The translations under genes were made by a program, and so were the position numbers. A DNA stretch of 9,694 nt, taken from assembly GCA_001830475.1 (NCBI GenBank), contig MIAC01000063.1, forward strand, positions 2,619-12,312, in the 5' to 3' direction. This document shows positions 1 to 6,263 of this stretch, piece after piece (position 1 is the first letter of the stretch; every line of letters starts with the position of its first letter). The stretch is from Rhodospirillales bacterium RIFCSPLOWO2_12_FULL_67_15 (GTDB lineage Bacteria > Pseudomonadota > Alphaproteobacteria > Rhodospirillales > 2-12-FULL-67-15). Under the pieces are notes generated by a model, which did not search any database, was not told where the DNA came from, and worked only from the letters and a program-made list of their open reading frames with translations.

Positions 1-444
1 TGGCGCCCCGGCGGCCGGCGCCGCCATGGGGGTGGCCTTGGCGCGGGTCGGTTCGGATTTTTTGGCCGACTTGGCGGGACTCTTTTCGGCGGCGGGCTTG
101 GGCGGGAGGCTGGCGCGGGCCTTTTCCTCGGCGAGCAGATAGTTGGCGATCTCGATATGGCCGATCTCGACCGCGAGCTCGGCGGCGGTGAGCCCGCGCG
201 GGTTGCGCCGGCCGACGTCGGCGCCGGCCGCGACGTGGCGTTTGACGGCCGCCAAGTCGTCGCGCAGAACCGCGTCGAACATCTGTTGGGTCCGATCCTG
301 GGCTTCTTGCGCCTGGAGCGGGGACGCGGCGATCAGCGCCAGCAGGAGCACCGCCGCCCGCAATCCGGCGATGGCGCGCACGGCGCGGCCCCGGCGGAAA
401 AAGGCCGGGCGGAATAAATCCATGCGGAACAAAGACCGTGTCAT
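1..444 (-). CDS. Exported ankyrin-repeat protein, partial (C-terminus beyond left edge)
   Basis: The minus strand stays open from base 444 to base 1 (148 codons) with no stop, so the C-terminus is missing. Residues about 1-46 form a signal peptide: an Arg-rich n-region, the hydrophobic stretch AVLLLALIAASPLQA, and probable cleavage before QEAQD. About one and a half ankyrin repeats follow (DDLAAVKRHVAAGADV, then GLTAAELAVEIGHIEIANYLL, near residues 60-106). Next comes a low-complexity Lys/Ala/Pro tail (PAAEKSPAKSAKKSEPTRAK) that looks like a flexible linker. Ankyrin repeats bind proteins; the partner and role are unknown. Two in-frame ATGs are possible, at 444 and 423. Neither has a strong ribosome site. 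I chose 444 because a short ORF upstream ends there in an ATGA overlap, but 423 also leaves an intact signal peptide. The gene diverges from the hydrolase operon. Family assignment is fairly secure; the exact start is not. Confidence 0.75.
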   Translation of the reverse strand, partial: MTRSLFRMDLFRPAFFRRGRAVRAIAGLRAAVLLLALIAASPLQAQEAQDRTQQMFDAVLRDDLAAVKRHVAAGADVGRRNPRGLTAAELAVEIGHIEIANYLLAEEKARASLPPKPAAEKSPAKSAKKSEPTRAKATPMAAPAAGAP

Positions 445-542
445 GCGGGCGCTTGCCGTTGCAGCCAAATTCCGGACACACGCAACCTCGAGGCCGCCCC
501 CGGCACGCGCGCGCCCCGTGATTTCCAGCGCTTTCGCGGCAT
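441..542 (-). CDS. Candidate 33-residue small ORF upstream of the ankyrin gene
   Basis: An ATG at 542-540 is preceded by GAGG at 550-547 (spacing 4). It opens a 33-codon frame beginning MPRKRWKSRG and ending WLQRQAPA. The stop TGA (443-441) overlaps the ankyrin ATG at 444 as ATGA, the usual geometry for translational coupling. The peptide is very basic and resembles no family I know. In GC-rich DNA a short open frame like this can arise by chance, and no conservation can be tested here. It could equally be untranslated leader of the ankyrin mRNA. Confidence 0.22.
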   Translation of the reverse strand: MPRKRWKSRGARVPGAASRLRVSGIWLQRQAPA

Positions 543-692
543 ATTGCCTCGTTTGAGATAGGGGGACAACAAGGGCTCCGCCAGCGGATCGTCGCGAACG
601 CGCGATTCCCGCTTGCCAGGGGCGGTTCTGGGATTGAAGAGTCGCTCCGGTCGCGTCAGTCGCACGGGCCGGCGACAAACAGGGAGGCGGCG
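543..692. other. Divergent intergenic region between ankyrin gene and hydrolase operon
   Basis: This stretch must hold the promoters for the leftward ankyrin gene and the rightward operon. On the minus strand TTGTCC (569-564) lies 17 bases from CAATAT (546-541), a poor sigma-70 match that would leave no room for the small-ORF leader. On the plus strand TTGAAG (634-639) has no matching -10 box at a normal distance. No convincing operator or terminator is visible. The last bases contain the ribosome site AGGGAGG (681-687) of the hydrolase gene. Confidence 0.35.
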
Positions 693-1607
693 ATGGGGCC
701 AGCGATTCGGGCGGTGTTGTGGATAACCTGTGTGGCGGCGTTCGCGCTCGCGCCGCTGGCGGGATCGGCGCGGGCCGCCGAAGTTCGCCTCGAACACAAG
801 GGAATGGGACTGCTCGCCGAAGCGGCGCTCGCGCCCGGCAAGACCTGGAAAGACGGGGCGATCCTTCTCGTCCACGGCACCATGGTCCACGCGCGCATGG
901 ACACCATGGCGTATTTGCAGAAGGCGTTGCTCGAACAGGGGAATTCTAGCCTCTCCGTTACCTTGAGCCTTGGCGTAACGGATCGTCGCGGCAACGCCGA
1001 CTGCGCAAAGCCGCAAACGCACCGCCATCAGGACGCCCCGGCCGAGATCGCCGCCTGGATCGGCTGGTTGAAAGGGCAGGGTGCCGCCGACATCACCGTG
1101 CTCGGCCATTCGCGCGGCGGCAATCAGGTCGCGCGTTATGCCCTCGAAAGCCCTGACGCGGCGGTAAAGCGGACCGTTCTGCTGGCGCCGCTGGCCTGGA
1201 GCGAAAAACGGGCCGCCGAGGGCTACGAGAGCTTTCACCGGGTTCCGCTCCGCCCCCGGCTGGCCGAGGCGGAGAAACTCGTCGCGGCGGGCAAGGGTAG
1301 CGAAACGATGCGCGGAATCGGGTTCCAGTTTTGCCCTGAAACCGCGGTCAGCGCCGAGACGTTCGTTTCCTACTATCGCGACGACGGCCGGATGGACACG
1401 CCCAGCCTGGTTCCGAAGATCCGGGTGCCGGTCCTGGTCATCACCGGAACACTCGACGCGATGTTCCCCGACCTGCCCGAGCGCATGAAGGACAAGCTCG
1501 GCCCGACCGTGCGCTTGGAGACCATCGACGGCGCGGATCATTTCTTCCGCGACCTGATTTCCGACGAAGTCGCCGAAATCGTCGTCAAGTTCGTCGCCGG
1601 CGGCTGA
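693..1607 (+). CDS. Exported alpha/beta-fold serine hydrolase
   Basis: This 304-residue protein has a Sec-type signal peptide (residues 1 to about 28, hydrophobic core AVLWITCVAAFALAPLAG, probable cleavage after SARA), so it should act in the periplasm. The mature part carries the alpha/beta hydrolase landmarks in order: the oxyanion-hole loop LLVHGT (58-63), the nucleophile elbow GHSRGG with Ser140, the acid Asp255 in VLVITGTLDAMF, and the catalytic His283 in DGADHFF. The length suits a compact single-domain hydrolase. Cys104 and Cys214 are the only cysteines in the mature part and could form a disulfide. The substrate cannot be read from the sequence; esterase- or lipase-like acyl hydrolysis is the generic expectation. 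The start has an excellent ribosome site, AGGGAGG five bases before the ATG. It is the first gene of the apparent four-gene operon, 14 bases ahead of the aldo/keto reductase. Fold and catalytic triad are secure; function is open. Confidence 0.88.
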   Translation: MGPAIRAVLWITCVAAFALAPLAGSARAAEVRLEHKGMGLLAEAALAPGKTWKDGAILLVHGTMVHARMDTMAYLQKALLEQGNSSLSVTLSLGVTDRRGNADCAKPQTHRHQDAPAEIAAWIGWLKGQGAADITVLGHSRGGNQVARYALESPDAAVKRTVLLAPLAWSEKRAAEGYESFHRVPLRPRLAEAEKLVAAGKGSETMRGIGFQFCPETAVSAETFVSYYRDDGRMDTPSLVPKIRVPVLVITGTLDAMFPDLPERMKDKLGPTVRLETIDGADHFFRDLISDEVAEIVVKFVAGG

Positions 1608-1621
1608 CAGGGAGCGGTACC

Positions 1622-2632
1622 GTGAAATTCGTGCGGATGGGACTGAGCGGCCTCGAAGTTTCGCCGCTCTGCCTCGGGACGATGACGTTCGGCGCGCGCA
1701 CCGACGCCAGGGAAGCCGCCCGCATCGTCGCCCATGCCCGCGATGCCGGTGTCAATTTTCTCGATACCTCCGACAACTACGTGCAAGGCGAATCGGAGCG
1801 GATCGTCGGCAAGATCGTCAAGCACGAGCGCGAGCATTGGGTGCTCGCGACCAAGGCCGGGAACCCGATGGGTAACGCATCTCATCGTCGCGGCATCTCG
1901 CGGCGTTGGCTGCTGCGGGCGATCGACGAGAGCCTGGCGCGGCTCGGCACCGACCACGTCGATCTCTGGTACCTGCACCTCGATGACGAAACGACGCCGC
2001 TGGCGGAAACCGTCGCCGCGGTCGCCGACATGATCCGCGCGGGGAAAGCGCGCTACTGGGGGCTCTCCAACTTCCGCGCCTGGCGGATCGTCGAGGCGGT
2101 CAAGGTCGCGCAAGCGCTGGGCGCGCCCGCGCCGGTCGCGGTGCAGCCCTACTACAACGCCATGAACCGGATGCCGGAGGTCGAAATCCTGCCCGCCTGC
2201 CGCCACTTCGGCCTCGGGGTCGTGCCCTACAGCCCGCTCGCGCGCGGCGTGCTGACCGGAAAGTACGACCCGGCCAAGCCTCCGCCCGCGGAAACCCGCG
2301 CCGGACGGAAGGACGCGCGCATGATGCAGACCGAATTCCGCCATGAGTCGCTCCTCGCCGCGCAAAAGATCAAGGCGCATGCCGAAAAGAAAGGCATGAC
2401 CGCGGGCCAGTTCGCGCTGTTGTGGGTGCTCGCCAACCGCATAGTGACTTCGGTGCTGGCGGGTCCGCGCACGCTCGCGCAATGGAAGGAATACGTCGCC
2501 GCGCTCGGTCATTTGGGCAAGCTCGGCCCGGCGGACGAGAAATTGATCGACTCGCTCGTCCCGCCCGGGCATCCCTCGACGCCCGGCTACAGCGATCCCA
2601 AGTATCCGCCCAACGGCCGCGCGGTGGACTGA
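1622..2632 (+). CDS. Aldo/keto reductase
   Basis: This 336-residue protein is a cytosolic NAD(P)H-dependent reductase of the aldo/keto reductase superfamily, which reduces aldehydes or ketones to alcohols on a TIM barrel. The full catalytic tetrad is visible: Asp48 and Tyr53 (FLDTSDNY), Lys78 (LATKAGN) and His119 (LWYLHLD). The C-terminal cofactor region has VPYSPLARGVLTGKY (201-215) and AGPRTLAQWKE (280-290). The N-terminal pattern (MGLSGLEVSPLCLGTMTFG) and the length fit the Tas/YajO and Kv-beta-like branch. The start is GTG, with AGGGAG at 1609-1614 spaced seven bases, and the protein opens on the usual first strand. It follows the hydrolase by 14 bases, so the two are almost certainly co-transcribed. 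Substrate is unknown; carbonyl detoxification under stress would suit the neighbouring USP, but that is inference. Confidence 0.92.
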   Translation: MKFVRMGLSGLEVSPLCLGTMTFGARTDAREAARIVAHARDAGVNFLDTSDNYVQGESERIVGKIVKHEREHWVLATKAGNPMGNASHRRGISRRWLLRAIDESLARLGTDHVDLWYLHLDDETTPLAETVAAVADMIRAGKARYWGLSNFRAWRIVEAVKVAQALGAPAPVAVQPYYNAMNRMPEVEILPACRHFGLGVVPYSPLARGVLTGKYDPAKPPPAETRAGRKDARMMQTEFRHESLLAAQKIKAHAEKKGMTAGQFALLWVLANRIVTSVLAGPRTLAQWKEYVAALGHLGKLGPADEKLIDSLVPPGHPSTPGYSDPKYPPNGRAVD

Positions 2633-2640
2633 ACGGCACA

Positions 2641-2663
2641 TCCCGCGCCCGATCAGGCCGGGA
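2641..2663 (+). promoter_or_regulatory. GC-rich hairpin between reductase and USP genes
   Basis: TCCCG (2641-2645) and GCC (2647-2649) pair with GGC (2656-2658) and CGGGA (2659-2663). The result is an eight-pair stem with one bulged C and the loop CGATCA. It begins eight bases after the reductase stop and ends two bases before the purine-rich ribosome site at 2665. No T tract follows, so it is not a standard intrinsic terminator. It could stabilise the upstream mRNA, mark a processing site, or limit access to the adjacent ribosome site. In GC-rich DNA some stems of this kind occur by chance. Confidence 0.4.
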
Positions 2664-2664
2664 C

Positions 2665-2671
2665 GAAGGGA
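2665..2671 (+). promoter_or_regulatory. Ribosome binding site serving the ATG at 2679, not the USP start
   Basis: GAAGGGA lies seven bases before the ATG at 2679, which is ideal spacing. It is 24 bases before the USP start at 2696, too far for direct initiation. The bases just before 2696 (CTACCCGGCCCC) have no ribosome site. The USP is therefore probably reached by reinitiation or coupling. Confidence 0.5.
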
Positions 2672-2678
2672 CAACGTC

Positions 2679-2699
2679 ATGATCTACCCGGCCCCATGA
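2679..2699 (+). CDS. Six-codon mini-ORF (MIYPAP) overlapping the USP start
   Basis: The ATG at 2679 opens ATG ATC TAC CCG GCC CCA TGA, encoding MIYPAP. Its stop (2697-2699) overlaps the USP ATG (2696-2698) as ATGA. The ribosome site at 2665-2671 is correctly placed for this ATG and not for the USP. A ribosome that finishes here could restart on the USP gene. The peptide has no stalling motif that I recognise. It may be a functional leader or simply a by-product of a small duplication of the start region. Confidence 0.4.
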   Translation: MIYPAP

Positions 2700-2710
2700 T
2701 TTATTTGGCC
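2679..2710 (+). repeat. Imperfect tandem duplication of the USP start region
   Basis: ATGATCTACCCGGCC (2679-2693) and ATGATTTATTTGGCC (2696-2710) match at 11 of 15 positions with a 17-base period. All four differences are C in the first copy and T in the second. The copies encode MIYPA and MIYLA in different reading frames, because 17 is not a multiple of three. This looks like a small duplication, though chance cannot be excluded for so short a match. Confidence 0.4.
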
Positions 2711-3538
2711 TACGACGGTTCGATCAACGGCGACTGGATCGCCTGGTACGCGGTGACGCTGGCCGCTCACGATCCCGAACGCCGGCTCGGCATCGTGCAT
2801 GTCGCCACGGCGGAATTTCCGCTCGACGAGGTGCGGGCGAAAATCGAACGGATCGAACGGCAGGGCGTGGCGGCCGGCGTCGCCGTCGCCGTCGCGATCG
2901 TGCCGTCGAGCGGCGATGTCTTCCGCGATCTGATCGCGCGGATCGAAAACGACGCCAACACGGCGGTCGTGTGCGGCGCGCGGGTGCGGGGCGGCGGCCG
3001 CGGCTATCTCGCCGGAACCGTTTCCGAGCGGCTGCTCGACCACCGCCTCTTCGACGTCGTGGCGATCCGGGTGGTGCAGCCGGGCCTGCTCGGGGCGCCC
3101 AGGCGCTTTCTGATTCCCGTCGCCGGCGATCCGCAAGGGCTCCAAACCGGCATGGCTCTGCTCGGCCGATTCGCCCCCGCCGTCGATCACGTCCATCTTC
3201 TCCACGTCGTGATGGTCAAGCGGATCGTCTTTCGCCGCCTGCGCGAAGCGGACGCGGCCAATCTGCGGGAGAAGGGCTGGCGGCACCTCGAGCGCATCGA
3301 GGCCGATCTCATCGCCCGCACCAGCCTGACGGCGGACAGAATCGGCGTGGACGTCGTCGTTTCCGATGACTGGGCGCACGAGACGATCATCGCCGCCAGC
3401 CGGCACAAGTCGCAGCTGATCCTGATGGAGGCGTCCCGGCGGCATCTCGCCGGCGACTTCTTCTACGGCAATCCGGTCGAAGTCGTCTTGCGCGACGCCC
3501 CATGCGATGTCGCCGTCTACCGCGGAGGCGGCGCGTGA
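2696..3538 (+). CDS. Tandem-domain universal stress protein (UspA family)
   Basis: This 280-residue cytosolic protein contains two UspA-like domains, about 1-127 and 136-276. USPs are nucleotide-binding or regulatory stress proteins, often adjacent to transporters. Domain 1 begins IYLAYDGS, with the Asp that contacts nucleotide (Asp7). It ends in a partial ATP loop, Gly94-x2-Val97-x9-Gly107-Thr108, followed by VSERLL. The second Gly of the usual G-x2-G-x9-G-S/T loop is Val. Domain 2 begins FLIPVAGDPQGLQ. In place of the loop it has MEASRRHLAGDFFYGNP, which does not fit the motif, so it probably binds no ATP. The start at 2696 is chosen because the first beta strand begins there, despite the missing ribosome site. 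The stop overlaps the GTG start of the cation pump (GTGA), so the two are probably translated in a coupled way. Regulation of the pump is a reasonable inference, not shown. Confidence 0.88.
   Translation: MIYLAYDGSINGDWIAWYAVTLAAHDPERRLGIVHVATAEFPLDEVRAKIERIERQGVAAGVAVAVAIVPSSGDVFRDLIARIENDANTAVVCGARVRGGGRGYLAGTVSERLLDHRLFDVVAIRVVQPGLLGAPRRFLIPVAGDPQGLQTGMALLGRFAPAVDHVHLLHVVMVKRIVFRRLREADAANLREKGWRHLERIEADLIARTSLTADRIGVDVVVSDDWAHETIIAASRHKSQLILMEASRRHLAGDFFYGNPVEVVLRDAPCDVAVYRGGGA
3524..3528 (+). promoter_or_regulatory. Ribosome binding site fixing the GTG start of the P-type ATPase
   Basis: GGAGG sits inside the last codons of the USP gene, six bases before GTG at 3535. It decides between this GTG and the ATG at 3502. 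The ATG lacks a comparable site and would add the Arg-rich stretch MRCRRLPRRRR, which merely reads the USP C-terminal codons in another frame. Confidence 0.75.
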
Positions 3539-6255
3539 GGGGGCAAATCCAGGACATTCCCGCCGGGCAGGTTTTCGATTTCCTGCATTCCCGCCCCGAG
3601 GGCTTGACCCCGGCCGAGATCGCCGAGCGGCTGCGCGAAGTCGGCCCCAACGCCATCGAAACCCGCCGCCGGCATCAATGGCTTGGCAGCCTGGCGCGGC
3701 AGTTCACCAATTTTTTCACCATCCTGCTCTATATCGCCGCGTCTCTGTGCTTCGTCGCCGATCGGGTTCAGCCCGGCGAAAGTATGGATATCCTCGGTCT
3801 CGCGCTGCTCGGGGTGGCGGTGCTCAACGGCCTGTTCGGATTTATCCAGGAATACCGCGCCGAACGGGCGATGGAGGAGTTGCGGAAGCTTCTGCCGCAG
3901 CGGGTGACCGCACAGCGCGCCGGCCGCGAGGAGACGGTCGCGGCGGAGCAATTGGTGCCGGGCGACGTGCTCAAGATCGCCGAGGGCGACCGGATCCCCG
4001 CCGACGGCCGCCTGATCGACTGCCAGGACCTGGTGGTCAACAACGCGCCCTTGACCGGCGAGGCGCGCCCCGTCCGCCTGACCGCCGCGCCGCGCGGGCC
4101 GCACGACAACGAAGCCGTCAACCTGCTGCTGGCCGGTTGCACCGTCCAGCAGGGGCGGGGAACGGCGGTGGTGTACGCGACCGGCCACCGCACCGAGTTC
4201 GGCAAGATCGCCACGCTCTCCCAGGATGTGCGGCGCATGATTTCGCCTCTGGAGCGCGAGGTGGCGAGCATGGTCCGGATTTTGACCGCAATTGCGGTCA
4301 TCACCGGGATCGTTTTCTTCGTCTATGGGGTCTTCGCGGGAATTTCGCCGTGGACCAACATGGTGTTCATGATCGGGATCATCGTCGCCCTTGTGCCCGA
4401 GGGACTTCTGCCGACGCTGACGCTCTCGCTCGCCATGGGCAGTCTGCGTATGGCGCGGCGGAACGTCCTGGTCAAGGGACTGAACGCGGTCGAGGCGCTC
4501 GGCGCCGTGCACGTGATCTGCACCGACAAGACCGGAACGCTGACCCTCAACCAGATGACCGTCACCGCGGTCGCCGATCCCGTCGCGGGCGCGGATCTGG
4601 CGGGGGCGGCGCGGGCCGAGGCGCTGGCGCTGGCGCTGATCGCTTCCGACGTGCGCCGCTCCCGGAACAGCCGAACCGCGAGTGGATTCTCCGGCGATCC
4701 CCTCGATGTCGCGGTGGCGGAAGCCCACGCCAAGTCGGGTGGAGCGTTCGATTCCGTCACTGACAGCATTGTTCACCGCTTTTCCTTCAATGTCCGGAAA
4801 AGACGATCCGCCGGCATCGCCCGCCGCGACGGCAAGGTCCTGTTTTGCGTCAAGGGAGCGTGGGAATCGCTCCGGCCCCTGATCGCGCGCATCGAGACTC
4901 CGGGGGAGTCGGCGCCTGTCGCCGCCGACGAAACCCGGTTGGCCCAAGCGGAGAAGATCGTGCACCGGCTGGCCGCCGAAGGCTGCCGGGTGCTGGCGCT
5001 GGCCTGGATCGAACTTGAAACGGCGCCGGACGCCGCCGCGGCGCAGGAGTTTTTCGAGCGTGGCTTGATCCTCAAGGGGTTTCTCGGCGCCGAGGATCCG
5101 CTCCGTCCCGAGGCGCCGGCGGCGGTCGCGCGCTGCCATCGCGCCGGCATCCGCGTCACCTTGGTGACCGGCGACCATCCGCGCACCGCCGAAGCGATCG
5201 CGCGCAAGGCGGGCATCGTTCCCGCTGGCGCGGACGCGGCCGTTCTCACCGGCGACGATCTCGACCGGCTGCGCAAGACCGAATTGGCGGAGCGCCTCGG
5301 CCGGGGCGTCCACGTGTTCGCGCGCACGACGCCGGAGCAGAAATGGAAGATCGTCTCCGCCTTGCACGACCTCGACCAAGTAGTGGCGATGACCGGCGAC
5401 GGCGTCAACGACGCCCCGGCGCTCCGCGCCGCCGACGTCGGCATCGCCATGGGCCGTAGCGGCACCGACGTGGCGCGCGAGGCGGCGCAGGTGATCCTGC
5501 TCGACGACAACTTCGCCTCGATCGTGCAGGGAATCGAGGAAGGCCGCGCCATCTTCGGCAACATACGCAAGTTCACCGACTACGTCCTCGCCAGCAACGG
5601 GCCGGAAATCGTGCCCTATCTGGTTTACATGGTTCTGCCGGTGCCGCTCGCGCTGACGATCATCCAGATTCTTTCCATCGACCTCGGCACCGATATCGTG
5701 CCCGCCATCGGACTCGGGCAGGAAAAGCCGGATCCCGACACCATGGAGCAGCCGCCGCGCGACCGCCGCCAAAGATTGCTGAACTGGCCGTTGGTCATCC
5801 ACAGCTATCTTTTTCTCGGCGTGATCGAGGCCGGATTCGCCATGTTCCTGTTCTTCTGGGTGCTGGTCCAGGGCGGCTGGAGCTACGGCGCCGATTTGCC
5901 GGCGCAAGATTCGCTTTACCGCGCGGCGACGGGGATCACGCTGTCGTCCATTATCCTCATGCAGATCGGAAACCTGTACGGGCGCCGGTCGCGCTTCGGC
6001 ACCGGGATCGACCGCGACGCCTTCCGCAATCCGCTGATCGTGGCCGGGATCGCCATCGAAATCGCCTTCTCGTGGGCGGTCCTCTATTTCCCGCCGGTCA
6101 GCGACGTTCTCGGCACCGGGCCGGTGGAACCCGCCGTCTATGCCGCGGCGTGGCTCGGGCCCCTCCTGATCTACGGCCTCGATTACGGGCGCAAGCGGAT
6201 CGCGCGAACGTGGCATCGCGCCGGCGCCGCCCCCGCCTTCGTCATGGAAAGATAA
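3535..6255 (+). CDS. P2-type cation-transporting ATPase, Na+,K+-ATPase-like (P2C)
   Basis: This 906-residue inner-membrane pump (from the GTG) uses ATP to move cations. In order it has a cation-ATPase N-terminal domain (about 5-50), M1-M2 (about 61-104), an actuator domain with TGEA (174-177), and M3-M4 (about 245-301) with VPEGLLPT (Glu289). The phosphorylation site is DKTGTLT (Asp331). The nucleotide domain has KGA (440-442), followed by TGDHP (545-549) and TGDGVNDAP (620-628). M5-M10 complete the ten helices. Ion-site residues of the Na+,K+-ATPase are kept: Ser687, Asn688 and Glu691 in M5 (ASNGPE), Asp716 and Asp720 in M6 (IDLGTDIVPAI), Gln810 in M8, and apparently Glu842 in M9. The M8 Asp is Asn813. 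The actuator Ser of TGES is Ala; the catalytic Glu remains. No beta subunit is encoded nearby. Na+, K+ or H+ transport is likely, but the exact ions are unproven. It is the last gene of the operon, coupled to the USP. Confidence 0.93.
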   Translation: MRGQIQDIPAGQVFDFLHSRPEGLTPAEIAERLREVGPNAIETRRRHQWLGSLARQFTNFFTILLYIAASLCFVADRVQPGESMDILGLALLGVAVLNGLFGFIQEYRAERAMEELRKLLPQRVTAQRAGREETVAAEQLVPGDVLKIAEGDRIPADGRLIDCQDLVVNNAPLTGEARPVRLTAAPRGPHDNEAVNLLLAGCTVQQGRGTAVVYATGHRTEFGKIATLSQDVRRMISPLEREVASMVRILTAIAVITGIVFFVYGVFAGISPWTNMVFMIGIIVALVPEGLLPTLTLSLAMGSLRMARRNVLVKGLNAVEALGAVHVICTDKTGTLTLNQMTVTAVADPVAGADLAGAARAEALALALIASDVRRSRNSRTASGFSGDPLDVAVAEAHAKSGGAFDSVTDSIVHRFSFNVRKRRSAGIARRDGKVLFCVKGAWESLRPLIARIETPGESAPVAADETRLAQAEKIVHRLAAEGCRVLALAWIELETAPDAAAAQEFFERGLILKGFLGAEDPLRPEAPAAVARCHRAGIRVTLVTGDHPRTAEAIARKAGIVPAGADAAVLTGDDLDRLRKTELAERLGRGVHVFARTTPEQKWKIVSALHDLDQVVAMTGDGVNDAPALRAADVGIAMGRSGTDVAREAAQVILLDDNFASIVQGIEEGRAIFGNIRKFTDYVLASNGPEIVPYLVYMVLPVPLALTIIQILSIDLGTDIVPAIGLGQEKPDPDTMEQPPRDRRQRLLNWPLVIHSYLFLGVIEAGFAMFLFFWVLVQGGWSYGADLPAQDSLYRAATGITLSSIILMQIGNLYGRRSRFGTGIDRDAFRNPLIVAGIAIEIAFSWAVLYFPPVSDVLGTGPVEPAVYAAAWLGPLLIYGLDYGRKRIARTWHRAGAAPAFVMER

Positions 6256-6263
6256 CGGTCGTG

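Noticed and set aside
441..1541. A 366-codon minus-strand open frame opposite the hydrolase
   Set aside because: It is a compositional shadow of the hydrolase gene. Only its last 33 codons, beyond the hydrolase, are kept as a possible small ORF.
1538..2680. A 380-codon minus-strand open frame opposite the aldo/keto reductase
   Set aside because: The reductase on the plus strand has a full catalytic tetrad; the antisense product has shadow composition and no motif.
3502..3537. ATG at 3502 as the ATPase start
   Set aside because: It adds an Arg-rich stretch that is only the USP tail read in another frame. GTG 3535 has GGAGG at ideal spacing and a GTGA overlap.
3517..6216. An 899-codon open frame on the minus strand opposite the ATPase gene
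   Set aside because: The ATPase on the plus strand has all the motifs of its family. The antisense product is low-complexity, rich in Asp, Arg, His and Gly, and shows no domain. GC-rich codon use removes stops from this opposite frame.
1622..6255. A link between the Kv-beta-like reductase and the K+-related pump
   Set aside because: The likeness is at the level of a broad superfamily found next to many unrelated genes. No channel gene is present.
6256..6263. A bidirectional terminator between the convergent ATPase and SGNH genes
   Set aside because: Only eight bases separate the stops and no stem with a T tract is visible in or beside them.
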